Source of the DNA: Lachnospiraceae bacterium
GTDB taxonomy: Bacteria; Bacillota; Clostridia; Lachnospirales; Lachnospiraceae
Length of the DNA stretch: 64,000 bases
Reading direction: 5' to 3'
Assembly: GCA_016282745.1 (NCBI GenBank)
Contig: JAEELL010000024.1
Span: forward strand, 1 to 64,000
Positions 46,640 to 55,710 of this stretch are shown in pieces; the stretch's first letter is position 1; every line of letters begins with the position of its first letter. Below the pieces are notes generated by a model. The model did not search any database. It was not told the origin of the DNA and was given only the letters and a program-made list of their open reading frames with translations. The position numbers and the translations under genes are program-made.

Positions 46640-47911
46640 CTATTTCTTTTTATTATCAAATTCCCTTACCATGTTTGCTCTGGCCGAAATACTATTCTTG
46701 TCAGAACTAATAGAATTATTATGTTTCTCCATAGCTTTTTCATACTGTTCTTCTTTCTGCTTTCTAGTAAGTGAAGCATTTGAAGAATTATTTGAATTAT
46801 TATTATCATTCAATGTTGCGTTCATTGCCGCAGCATTTGAAATCATATTTGCGGTAAAACCTCTCTTTTCACGCTTTTTCTCAGCTTTAGCTTTACTCTC
46901 AGCAATCAGATCATCAACAGATACTTTATTAAAATATAAGTTAAGTCCAACCTGTTGTATCAACATAACAGTACTACTTACAACCCAGTAAATACCAAGA
47001 GCTGAAGGAAACTGCCAACACATAAATGCAGACATGAATGGAAATACATAATTCATTGTCTTCATTGAACTCATCATTGGATTTTCTTCAGCACCTTTTG
47101 TCTGAGTGTTGCTTTTATTCATGCTCATTGTAATCTGAGAAACAACAAACTGTGAAAGAGCTGCAAGTATAGGAATTATAACTGCAATCTTTGTTCCGTT
47201 ATGATACATATAACCAGGTGATAACTGCAAGTCAAACATAAAAAAGTGATTAATCTTATTTATATTTTTTAATGCAGCCTCTGCCTTATCAGTACCAACT
47301 GCTTCAACCACAGTTGCCAAGTCAATACCTTCAGGAAGTTTTACCTTTGCTCTTGTATATCCGTAAAGAGCGTCAATAATATTATTAGTATCAACACCGG
47401 ATAATTTACTAACAGAATCAACTTTAATCTTAAAATATTCCGAAATCTGAGCAGGTGTCATATCATTAATGATATTCATGTAATAATTTTTAACCTGACC
47501 TACATAAGCAGGAACATTATATATAACTCTGTACAATGCAAAAAGAATAGGCATCTGAATAACAATCTGAAGACAACTTCCCGCAGGAGAAACTCCATAC
47601 TTATCATAAACAGCCTGGATTTCTGCATTCATATTCATCTGAGACTGCTGGTCTTTTTTTCCTTTGTATTTATTTTGAATCGCTGTAATTTCAGGACTCA
47701 TGACTGCGTTTAACTTGGTAAATTTCTGTTGTTTTATAGACATAGGAAGCAAAAACAATCTTACGATTATTGTAAATACAATAATACAAAGACCGATACT
47801 CTCTATTCCAACCATATCCAGTGCAGAATAGATTACTTCGAATATCTTTCCTAATGCCCATGCGAAAGGTTTTAGAATTCCACCTTGCTGTGTTAATAAA
47901 ATATAGTTCAC
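46640..47911 (-). CDS. yidC: Membrane protein insertase YidC
   Basis: A 423-residue Oxa1-family insertase. The helix after GILKPFAWALGKIFEV starts the first core domain; IIVRLFLLPMSIKQQKF carries the cavity Arg. KYGVSPAGSCLQIVIQMPILFALYRVIYN is the second core segment (in parts). The C-terminal 90 residues are charged and Asn-rich. There is no lipobox, so it is not a lipoprotein-type YidC. A long insertion (about 160-225) lies between helices. The start is GTG with GGGAGG before it. Confidence 0.95.
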   Translation of the reverse strand: MNYILLTQQGGILKPFAWALGKIFEVIYSALDMVGIESIGLCIIVFTIIVRLFLLPMSIKQQKFTKLNAVMSPEITAIQNKYKGKKDQQSQMNMNAEIQAVYDKYGVSPAGSCLQIVIQMPILFALYRVIYNVPAYVGQVKNYYMNIINDMTPAQISEYFKIKVDSVSKLSGVDTNNIIDALYGYTRAKVKLPEGIDLATVVEAVGTDKAEAALKNINKINHFFMFDLQLSPGYMYHNGTKIAVIIPILAALSQFVVSQITMSMNKSNTQTKGAEENPMMSSMKTMNYVFPFMSAFMCWQFPSALGIYWVVSSTVMLIQQVGLNLYFNKVSVDDLIAESKAKAEKKREKRGFTANMISNAAAMNATLNDNNNSNNSSNASLTRKQKEEQYEKAMEKHNNSISSDKNSISARANMVREFDNKKK

Positions 47912-47922
47912 TTATTACCTCC

Positions 47923-48165
47923 CTAAGGAACCGGATCATAACCACCTTTTGAAAAATGATTACATCTGAGTATCCTCTTAACTGATAAAAAAGAACCTTT
48001 AACAGCTCCATATTTTTTTAAAGCTTCAAGTGCATATTCGGAACAGGTCGGAAAATATCTGCAACATGGAGTCATTTTCATTGGAGAAAGATAACCTCTG
48101 TAAAACTTAACCGAACCTATTAGAAAACTATTAACAAAATTAATACTATAATTTTTCTTCTTCAT
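47923..48165 (-). CDS. yidD: Membrane protein insertion efficiency factor YidD
   Basis: An 80-residue protein with the family block YRGYLSPMKMTPCCRYFPTCSEYALEAL (in parts) and the end RILRCNHFSKGGYDPVP. It helps YidC. The ribosome site is weak (AAAGAG), so translation may depend on rnpA upstream. It lies between rnpA and yidC as in most bacteria. Confidence 0.95.
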   Translation of the reverse strand: MKKKNYSINFVNSFLIGSVKFYRGYLSPMKMTPCCRYFPTCSEYALEALKKYGAVKGSFLSVKRILRCNHFSKGGYDPVP

Positions 48166-48216
48166 ATTTTAATTACTCTTTAAAATATCTATATGCAAAA
48201 AACTTTATTTTCCATT

Positions 48217-48558
48217 TTAGTTACAATCATTAGAAATAATGTTATTCAATTTTGATAGATGCATAAAAGCACTTTCTATCTCTTTAAAACTTTTGTCTTT
48301 AGCGGTATTTCTTGCGATAACCACAATGTCCAAACTACTATTGAACATGTTCCTATTTAGTCTGTAACTTTCACGAATAAGGCGTGTCAGTCGATGTCTT
48401 ACTACGCTATTTCCTACTTTTTTACTAACTGATATTCCTAAACGGTTCTTGTCTAAATCATTTTCAAGAACATACATGACTAAATATTTGTTTGCTTTCG
48501 ACTTTCCATTGGCATACACCTTCTGGAAATCCCTGTTCTTTTTCAGTGAATCTTTCAT
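48217..48558 (-). CDS. rnpA: Ribonuclease P protein component
   Basis: A 113-residue protein. It has the RNA-binding motif RNxR in the form VRHRLTRLIRESYRLNR, the N-terminal KKNRDFQKVYANGKS and GISVSKKVGNSV. It forms RNase P with the RNA subunit for tRNA 5' maturation. TGAGGTG precedes the ATG. An attenuator separates it from rpmH. Confidence 0.96.
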   Translation of the reverse strand: MKDSLKKNRDFQKVYANGKSKANKYLVMYVLENDLDKNRLGISVSKKVGNSVVRHRLTRLIRESYRLNRNMFNSSLDIVVIARNTAKDKSFKEIESAFMHLSKLNNIISNDCN

Positions 48559-48570
48559 AAATCACCTCAC

Positions 48571-48600
48571 GAAAAGAAAAAGGCCACATTGCTGCGGCCT
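48571..48600 (-). terminator. rpmH-rnpA attenuator
   Basis: On the minus strand AGGCCGCA-GCAA-TGTGGCCT (8 pairs, GNRA loop) is followed by TTTTTC. It begins within the rpmH stop codon, so it probably cuts rnpA transcript below that of rpmH. Confidence 0.8.
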
Positions 48601-48733
48601 AAGCTGATAATTTTTTTCTTCCTTTTGCTCTTCTTGCAGCAAGAACTTTTCTGCCACCTGCAGTACTCATTCTTGATCTAAATCCATGAACTTTTGATCT
48701 CTGTCTTTTCTTTGGCTGAAATGTCATCTTCAT
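48599..48733 (-). CDS. rpmH: 50S ribosomal protein L34
   Basis: A 44-residue, very basic protein: [18 protein letters not shown], then [32 protein letters not shown] lies 8 bases before the ATG at 48733, which rules out the longer in-frame start. It diverges from dnaA across oriC, the usual layout. Confidence 0.97.
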   Translation of the reverse strand: MKMTFQPKKRQRSKVHGFRSRMSTAGGRKVLAARRAKGRKKLSA

Positions 48734-48775
48734 ATTAAGGCACCTCCTTTTACTCCATAGTAAAACATCTCTTCC

Positions 48776-48804
48776 ATTATATAGGCACATTTAATAATAG
48801 TCAA
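48776..48804 (-). promoter_or_regulatory. rpmH promoter
   Basis: On the minus strand TTGACT, a 17-base spacer and consensus TATAAT, about 35 bases before the L34 leader and ribosome site. Confidence 0.8.
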
Positions 48805-48866
48805 GAAAAATTTTATTGAAATAAATTTCCCATTTAACATAACAATATTCATAGATTTACATAAAG

Positions 48867-48979
48867 TTATACACATTTTGTGAACCGTTTGTGGATAACT
48901 TTATATGTGATTTCATAAAAATGCCCATTTTTTACGTTTTTATCTATTTCAAAATGTGGATAATTTATCTTTATCCACA
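48867..48979. other. oriC: oriC, DnaA-box cluster upstream of dnaA
   Basis: DnaA boxes: TTATACACA (48867-48875, +), TTATCCACA at 48890-48898 and 48955-48963 (both minus strand) and TTATCCACA at 48971-48979 (+). The rest of the 790-base rpmH-dnaA gap is AT-rich (runs of TATATA near 49030-49060). It fits the incA/B part of a bipartite Firmicutes origin. Confidence 0.88.
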
Positions 48980-49330
48980 TTTTGTTGACTAAAAATATGC
49001 ATAAAAATAATTTTAATATCTATTTATGTAAATTTATATAAATATATATAAATATAATACTCTATTTCAAATCTGCATATATATTTTTTATTGTCTTATT
49101 ATTCAATATCCAAACTGCTTAAACTATATTCCTAAGGCATTAAGTAATCTTAAAGTATTAAAACAGGCATATAGAAAGAATCTAAAATAGACATATTATA
49201 AAACACAAAAATTACATAAAAAATATCTTAAAAATATTCATATAAAAAACCAAAAAATCCCCTTATAATTCAAGTTTTTTTGGTTCAAAAATGCATTTTT
49301 GTAACGAGTTTCTTCTTTATTATATATGTA

Positions 49331-49359
49331 TTGAAAAATAGACCTATTTTTGATATTAT
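49331..49359 (+). promoter_or_regulatory. Possible dnaA promoter
   Basis: TTGAAA, a 17-base spacer and TATTAT, about 160 bases before dnaA. AAAAATAG/CTATTTTT forms a small hairpin in the spacer. Other AT-rich matches are possible. Confidence 0.4.
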
Positions 49360-49522
49360 ATTATTGTGTTGCTATGCACTTTTTTTTATGTGATTATAAT
49401 GAATAAATGACACTAATTATATACGTGTTCATTTATTCTGATATAAGAGCAAATAACAGACAATACATAACAAATAATTGATTATATAGATTCAATACTC
49501 ACTAAGACAGAATGGAGACAAA

Positions 49523-50893
49523 ATGTACGACGTTTTAAAAAGCAATTGGGACAATATATTATCAAAAATGAAAAATGACTATGAGATTACAGATGTAGCC
49601 TTCAGAACGTGGATTATTCCACTCTCGCTTCATTCTATCGACAATGATACTATCACTCTCGTATTCAATGGAGAAGCTCCTAATATGGCCATAGGCATCA
49701 TCAAGAACAAATATATGATTCCTCTTAAGGTCGTTATAGAAGAATTGACAGGAAAAGAATTCAACAGGATTACCATATTAGAACCAAATGCAGTAAGCAA
49801 TGCACTTGAAGAACCTGATATTCCAACTCCGTCAAAGATTATTCAGAGACAGAATGAAGCTAATCTTAATCCTATATATAACTTCGATTCATTTATCGTA
49901 GGTTCTAACAATAATATGGCTCACGCAGTTGCTTTGGCAGTAGCTGAACAGCCGGGTACATATAATCCACTGTTTATTTACGGAGGTGTTGGACTTGGTA
50001 AGACTCATCTGATGCACGCCATCGGTAACTACATTATCGAGAACAATGATCAGCTTAAGGTTTTATACACTACAAGCGAATCATTTACCAATGAACTTAT
50101 TGATATTATGCGAAACGGAAAGAAAGACAACACTGACTTTTCAGAATTCAGAAATAAATATAGAAACGTTGACGTATTTATGATCGATGATATTCAGTTC
50201 ATTATCGGAAAGGATAGAACTCAGGAAGAGTTCTTCCACACCTTCAATGATTTATACATGAATCAGAAGCAGATTATTATTACTTCCGATAAACCACCAA
50301 AAGATTTCCTTTTACTTGAGGATAGATTGAAATCCAGATTTTCCGAAGGTATCACAGTAGACATCAAGAGTCCTGAATATGAGACCCGTGTTGCCATCCT
50401 TCAAAAGCGTGCTGAACTGAAGCACTACGATATAGAGGATTCAGTATTCGAATATATTGCAGACAATATTGTGTCAAACGTAAGAGAGTTAGAAGGTGCT
50501 CTTAAGAAGATTACTCTTTTTGCAAGTCTTTCCAACAGTAAGATTACTCTTCCTCTTGCCCAGGACGTACTTAAGGATCTCATCAACCCGGACTCAACCA
50601 TTGAAGTTGACTGCAATAGGATTATCGAGATTGTATCTGAGCACTTTGGTATTTCAGTTACAGATTTATTATCTAATAAGAAGACAAAGAATATTGCTTA
50701 CACAAGACAGGTATGTATGTATCTTTGTAAGCAACTCACAGAAGAGACATATGCAGGCATAGGAAAGGCTCTTAACAGAAAGGATCACTCTACTATCATT
50801 CACGGCGTTAACAAAATTGCTGAAGAGATAGAGGAAAATGCCTCAACAAAGAATAATATCGACGTTTTAATCAAAAAAATCAATCCTGAATAG
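49523..50893 (+). CDS. dnaA: Chromosomal replication initiator protein DnaA
   Basis: A 456-residue AAA+ initiator. Domain I (1-85) and a linker precede domain III: Walker A GGVGLGKTHLMHAIG (about 154-168), Walker B VFMIDDIQF and sensor residues. Domain IV ends in the DnaA signature (TYAGIGKALNRKDHSTIIHGVNKI, in parts) that binds DnaA boxes. Boxes flank the gene on both sides. GGAGAC precedes the ATG. Confidence 0.98.
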   Translation: MYDVLKSNWDNILSKMKNDYEITDVAFRTWIIPLSLHSIDNDTITLVFNGEAPNMAIGIIKNKYMIPLKVVIEELTGKEFNRITILEPNAVSNALEEPDIPTPSKIIQRQNEANLNPIYNFDSFIVGSNNNMAHAVALAVAEQPGTYNPLFIYGGVGLGKTHLMHAIGNYIIENNDQLKVLYTTSESFTNELIDIMRNGKKDNTDFSEFRNKYRNVDVFMIDDIQFIIGKDRTQEEFFHTFNDLYMNQKQIIITSDKPPKDFLLLEDRLKSRFSEGITVDIKSPEYETRVAILQKRAELKHYDIEDSVFEYIADNIVSNVRELEGALKKITLFASLSNSKITLPLAQDVLKDLINPDSTIEVDCNRIIEIVSEHFGISVTDLLSNKKTKNIAYTRQVCMYLCKQLTEETYAGIGKALNRKDHSTIIHGVNKIAEEIEENASTKNNIDVLIKKINPE

Positions 50894-50896
50894 GAG

Positions 50897-51176
50897 TTAT
50901 CCACATTTTTATCCACAAATCACCCTAAAAATGTGTTTAATTAATGTGAAAATGTAGTGATTTTATTGTTTATAACCGGATACCAGTCGACAAGCCACTT
51001 TTTATTATCACATATTTTATTTTTTGATTTTTACCATGATGTGGATATGACATGTGATTTGTTTATAGAGATTTAAGCATATCTACAACTTATTAACAGC
51101 TTAAACCTTAGTATTTTAAGGTACTTGAAGTACTTATACACATATTCACATCTTATAATATGACTACTACTATCTA
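50897..51176. other. oriC: oriC, downstream DnaA boxes and DnaA-trio-like run
   Basis: Boxes TTATCCACA at 50897-50905 and 50909-50917, a near-box TGTGGATAT at 51042-51050, and TTATACACA at 51134-51142. About 22 bases on, CTACTACTATCTA (51164-51176) gives repeated TAG triplets on the other strand, like the DnaA-trio element. An AT-rich stretch to about 51200 follows. This is the likely unwinding site before dnaN. Confidence 0.8.
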
Positions 51177-51278
51177 AATTTAATATATTTATATATATGA
51201 ACCGGTTACATTTTTTATCAGTATTTTTAATATTTGAAATTACATTAATAACTAATAAACTTGAAAGGAGTTTTCACA

Positions 51279-52391
51279 ATGAAACTTATATGTAAAAAAT
51301 CAGACTTACTGGCAGGAGTAAATATTGTATCAAAAGCTGTTCCTTCAAAGACTACAATGTCCATTCTTGAATGTATCTTAATAGATGCAAGTGAAGGCGT
51401 AATCAAACTTATCGCAAATGATATGGAACTTGGAATCGAAACAAAAGTTGAAGGAGAGATTATTGTTGCCGGAAGAGTTGCTATTGACGCAAAGATATTT
51501 TCAGAGATCGTTAGAAAATTACCTGATAACGACGTAATGATTGAAGTTGATAATGATTTTACAGCTAATATCACTTGTGAAAATGCCAAATTCAATATTC
51601 TGGGAAAATCAGGTGAAGATTTTGCATATCTTCCTGAGATAGAAAAAAATAAGAGCATTAACCTTTCTCAGTTTGCATTGAGAGAAGTTATAAGACAGAC
51701 AATCTTCTCTATTGGTGATGACAGAAATAATAAAATTCTTACAGGAGAACTTTTTGAAGTAAGTGGAAATAATCTAAAAGTAGTTGCTCTTGACGGTCAC
51801 AGAATTGCAATGAGAAATATTGAACTTGAAGATTCTTATGAAGATATGAGTGTTATCGTTCCGGGAAAAACTCTTAATGAAATAAGTAAGATAGTAACAG
51901 GCGGAACAGAAGATGAGATGACTATCTTCTTTAAGGATAATCATATTATGTTTGAGTTTGATGATACAGTTGTAGTTTCAAGACTTATTGAAGGTGAATA
52001 CTACCGTGTCAGCCAGATGGTTTCAAAAGATTATGAAACAAAAGTAACAATTAACAAAAAAGAGATGCTTGAATGTTTAGACAGAGCAACTCTTCTTATA
52101 AAAGAAGGAAATAAGAGACCTATTATTATAACTATAGGTGATTCAGATATGCAGTTTAAGATGAATTCATTTATCGGAACTATGGATGAAACTATCTACA
52201 TCAAAAAAGAAGGTAAAGATATGATGATAGGATTTGATCCTAAGTTCTTAATTGATGCACTTAAAGTTATTGATGATGAGGAGATAGATATATATTTAGT
52301 TAATCCAAAGGCACCATGCTTTATCAGAGATGAAAATGAAAATTATATTTATCTCATTCTTCCTGTTAACTTTACAGTGGCAAATAACTAG
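51279..52391 (+). CDS. dnaN: DNA polymerase III beta subunit (sliding clamp)
   Basis: A 370-residue clamp of three like domains. It starts MKLICKKSDLLAGVNIVSKAVPSKTTMSILE and ends in the conserved LILPVNF (LPVxL-like hydrophobic end). I start at the ATG at 51279, with AAAGGAG before it, not the in-frame codon at 51261. First gene of the dnaN-S4-recF-gyrB-gyrA run. Confidence 0.97.
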   Translation: MKLICKKSDLLAGVNIVSKAVPSKTTMSILECILIDASEGVIKLIANDMELGIETKVEGEIIVAGRVAIDAKIFSEIVRKLPDNDVMIEVDNDFTANITCENAKFNILGKSGEDFAYLPEIEKNKSINLSQFALREVIRQTIFSIGDDRNNKILTGELFEVSGNNLKVVALDGHRIAMRNIELEDSYEDMSVIVPGKTLNEISKIVTGGTEDEMTIFFKDNHIMFEFDDTVVVSRLIEGEYYRVSQMVSKDYETKVTINKKEMLECLDRATLLIKEGNKRPIIITIGDSDMQFKMNSFIGTMDETIYIKKEGKDMMIGFDPKFLIDALKVIDDEEIDIYLVNPKAPCFIRDENENYIYLILPVNFTVANN

Positions 52392-52453
52392 TCATATAAA
52401 ATAATAGTCTTTTGTACATTACAAAACTAATAAATATAAAAGAAGGATTATCT

Positions 52454-52660
52454 ATGGAAACAATCAAAATTAAAGATGAATATATAAAACTTGGTCAGGC
52501 CATGAAACTTGCAGGACTTGTGAGTTCAGGTATAGAGGCCAAGATAGTTATCCAGGAAGGACAGGTTACTGTCAATGGAGAAGTGGATACAAGAAGAGGT
52601 AAGAAATTAGTTCCGGGAGATACATTTGCATACAACGGAACTGAAGTAACAGTAGAATAA
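52454..52660 (+). CDS. yaaA: S4-domain RNA-binding protein (YaaA/RlbA type)
   Basis: A 68-residue S4 domain (YIKLGQAMKLAGLVSSGIEAKIVIQEGQVTVNGEVDTRRGKKLVPGD, in parts). This small gene lies between dnaN and recF in most Firmicutes; its role is not settled. The ATG at 52454 has AGAAGGA before it. The stop overlaps the recF start (TAATG). Confidence 0.93.
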   Translation: METIKIKDEYIKLGQAMKLAGLVSSGIEAKIVIQEGQVTVNGEVDTRRGKKLVPGDTFAYNGTEVTVE

Positions 52661-53748
52661 TGAAAGTTAAAAAGATTGAATTAAGTAATTACAGAAATTA
52701 CGAAAGTCTTCTTCTTGAACCTGATGAGGATACCAATATTTTATATGGTGACAATGCCCAGGGAAAGACAAATATTCTGGAATCTATATATTTGTGCAGC
52801 ACCGGAAAGTCACACAGAGGAAATAAAGATAAGGAGATTATCAGATTCGGAGAAGATGAAGCTCATATTAAGATGTTTGTGGAAAAGAAGGAAAAGAATT
52901 TTCGAATAGATATGCATCTTAAAAAGAACAGAGCAAAGGGAATTGCGGTAAATGGAATTCCTGTAAAAAAAGTCAGCGAACTTTTTGGAATAGTGAATGT
53001 AGTTTTTTTCTCTCCTGAGGATCTGAGTATTATAAAGAATGGTCCTGCTGAGCGAAGAAGATTCATAGATTTGGAATTGTGTCAGCTTGATAAGTTATAT
53101 GTGTATAACCTGACAAATTACAGCAAGGTTTTATTACAGAGAAACAAACTTCTAAAGGATTCATATTACAGTCAGGATATCAATGATATGCTTGATATCT
53201 GGGATATGCAACTTGCAGAATACGGTTCAAAGCTAATTGAACGCAGAAGAAAGTTTGTGAATGAGATAAACGAAATAATAAAACCGATACACAGAAAGCT
53301 TACCGATTTCAAAGAAAACATAGAGATAAAGTACAATTACAATGTAAGTGAAGAAGCATTTTATGATGTACTAAAACACAACAGAGAGCGTGACATCAGA
53401 ACAAAGACTACAAACTCCGGTCCTCACAGAGATGATATAAGTTTTTATAACGGAGATGTGGATTTGAGAGTATATGGAAGTCAGGGACAGCAGAGAACTG
53501 CAGCGCTTTCACTCAAACTTGCAGAGATAGAGTTAGTAAAAAAGATAATCAATGACACACCTATATTATTACTTGATGATGTATTATCTGAACTTGATTC
53601 AAACAGACAGAATCATTTGCTTTCAAGTTTGAACGATATTCAGACTGTAATAACATGTACAGGACTTGATGAGTTTATAGAAAACAGATTTAAGATTAAT
53701 AAAGTATTTAAGGTTACTGATGGAACTATAGAAAGTAAAACAGTTTAA
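52660..53748 (+). CDS. recF: DNA replication and repair protein RecF
   Basis: A 362-residue SMC-like ATPase for RecA loading at gaps. It has Walker A GDNAQGKTNILESIYL, the signature SQGQQRTAALSLKLAE and Walker B PILLLDDVLSELD. Its start overlaps the S4-gene stop, so it is translationally coupled. GyrB follows after 18 bases. Confidence 0.97.
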   Translation: MKVKKIELSNYRNYESLLLEPDEDTNILYGDNAQGKTNILESIYLCSTGKSHRGNKDKEIIRFGEDEAHIKMFVEKKEKNFRIDMHLKKNRAKGIAVNGIPVKKVSELFGIVNVVFFSPEDLSIIKNGPAERRRFIDLELCQLDKLYVYNLTNYSKVLLQRNKLLKDSYYSQDINDMLDIWDMQLAEYGSKLIERRRKFVNEINEIIKPIHRKLTDFKENIEIKYNYNVSEEAFYDVLKHNRERDIRTKTTNSGPHRDDISFYNGDVDLRVYGSQGQQRTAALSLKLAEIELVKKIINDTPILLLDDVLSELDSNRQNHLLSSLNDIQTVITCTGLDEFIENRFKINKVFKVTDGTIESKTV

Positions 53749-53766
53749 TCGAAAGGAGTTCATGTA

Positions 53767-55695
53767 ATGAGCAACAATGATGCAGCAAATCAATATGATG
53801 CCAATCAAATCCAGATATTAGAGGGACTTGAGGCAGTTAGAAAAAGACCCGGTATGTACATAGGAAGTACATCAGCAAGAGGTCTTCACCATCTTGTATA
53901 CGAGATTGTTGACAATGCGGTAGATGAGGCATTGGCAGGATTTTGTAGCACAATAGACGTTCAGATTAACAAAGATAATTCAATTACAGTAAAAGATAAC
54001 GGTAGAGGAATACCTGTCGATATAAATGAAAAAGCCGGAATACCTGCTGTTGAAGTAGTATTTACAATTCTCCATGCAGGAGGAAAGTTTGGCGGTGGAG
54101 GATACAAAGTATCCGGTGGACTTCATGGTGTAGGTGCATCAGTTGTTAATGCATTATCTAATTGGCTTGAAGTTAAGGTATGCAGAGATGGTAAGATTCA
54201 TTATCAGAGATATGAGCGTGGACATGTAATGGCTCCACTCAAAGTAATTGGTGAATGTGATGCAGATTTTACAGGAACAGAAGTTACTTTCTTACCTGAT
54301 GATACTATTTTTGAAGAGACTGTTTATGAATATAAGATTTTAGAGCAGAGACTTAGAGAAACTGCTTTCCTTACAAAGAATCTCAAGATTATTTTAAGAG
54401 ATGTCAGAGAAGGACAGGAAGTAGAGAAAACTTTCCATTATGAAGGTGGTATCAAAGAGTTTGTTACTTACCTCAACAAAGGAAAGAAACAGTTATACGA
54501 CAGTGTTATCTACTGTGAAGGAACAGTAAACGGAGTAAATGTCGAGGTTGCATTGCAGCACAACGATGGATTTACAGAAAACACACTTAGTTTTGTTAAT
54601 AATATTAATACACCGGAAGGCGGTACACAGGTTGAAGGATTTAAGAGAGCACTCACAAAGACTCTCAATCTTTATGCCCGTGAGAAGAAGATATTAAAAG
54701 AAAAAGAAGAGAATCTTTCAGGTGAGGATTTCAGAGAAGGTCTTACTACAATTATCAGTGTCAAGATTGAAGATCCTCAGTTTGAAGGTCAGACAAAGCA
54801 GAAACTTGGAAATAGTGAAGCAAGAAATGCAGTAGAGAGTGTTCTCACAGAGAATCTCACATACTTCCTTGAGCAGAATCCATCTGTTGGAAAGGTTATG
54901 TGTGAAAAAGCTGTACTTGCATGCAGAGCAAGAAATGCTGCTAGAAAAGCCAGAGAGACAACTCGTAAAGATGCATTATCAGTATCATCACTTCCGGGAA
55001 AACTTGCAGATTGTTCAGACAAGGATCCAAAGAAGTGTGAGATATTTATAGTAGAGGGAGATTCTGCGGGCGGTTCTGCAAAGAAAGCCAGAGTCAGAGC
55101 TACCCAGGCTATCCTCCCACTTAGAGGAAAGATTTTAAATGTTCAGAAAGCAAGAATTGACAAAGTAATGGGAAATGAAGAAATCAGATCAATGATTACT
55201 GCATTTGGTACAGGTATTGGTCAGGATTTCGATATCTCAAAACTTCGTTATGACAAGATTATTATCATGACTGATGCCGACGTTGACGGTGCTCATATTG
55301 ATACACTTATGCTTACATTCTTCTACACATATATGAGAGAGCTTATAACAGACGGACATGTTTATCTTGCTATGCCACCACTTTATCAGGTGAGCAGAAA
55401 CAAAAAGAATTATTATGCATATAGCGATGATGAGTTAAATCAGATTCTTTCAGAAATTGGACGTGATAATCAGAATAAGATTCAGCGATACAAAGGACTT
55501 GGAGAAATGGATGCCTCACAGCTTTGGGAGACAACAATGGATCCAAATACCAGAATATTAAAGCAGGTTAAGATTGATGATGAGACAATAACAGAAATCA
55601 ATCAGACATTCACTACACTTATGGGTGAGGAAGTAGAACCTAGAAGAAACTTTATCGAAGCAAATGCCAAATTCGTTAAGAACTTAGATATTTAG
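53767..55695 (+). CDS. gyrB: DNA gyrase subunit B
   Basis: A 642-residue ATPase subunit. It has the GHKL ATP site ([37 protein letters not shown]), the transducer Lys in the QTK-like loop, and the TOPRIM domain ([18 protein letters not shown] ... [22 protein letters not shown]). It ends in the short Gram-positive form without the E. coli insertion. AAAGGAG lies before it. Confidence 0.98.
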   Translation: MSNNDAANQYDANQIQILEGLEAVRKRPGMYIGSTSARGLHHLVYEIVDNAVDEALAGFCSTIDVQINKDNSITVKDNGRGIPVDINEKAGIPAVEVVFTILHAGGKFGGGGYKVSGGLHGVGASVVNALSNWLEVKVCRDGKIHYQRYERGHVMAPLKVIGECDADFTGTEVTFLPDDTIFEETVYEYKILEQRLRETAFLTKNLKIILRDVREGQEVEKTFHYEGGIKEFVTYLNKGKKQLYDSVIYCEGTVNGVNVEVALQHNDGFTENTLSFVNNINTPEGGTQVEGFKRALTKTLNLYAREKKILKEKEENLSGEDFREGLTTIISVKIEDPQFEGQTKQKLGNSEARNAVESVLTENLTYFLEQNPSVGKVMCEKAVLACRARNAARKARETTRKDALSVSSLPGKLADCSDKDPKKCEIFIVEGDSAGGSAKKARVRATQAILPLRGKILNVQKARIDKVMGNEEIRSMITAFGTGIGQDFDISKLRYDKIIIMTDADVDGAHIDTLMLTFFYTYMRELITDGHVYLAMPPLYQVSRNKKNYYAYSDDELNQILSEIGRDNQNKIQRYKGLGEMDASQLWETTMDPNTRILKQVKIDDETITEINQTFTTLMGEEVEPRRNFIEANAKFVKNLDI

Positions 55696-55710
55696 GAGGA
55701 ATGTTAACAA

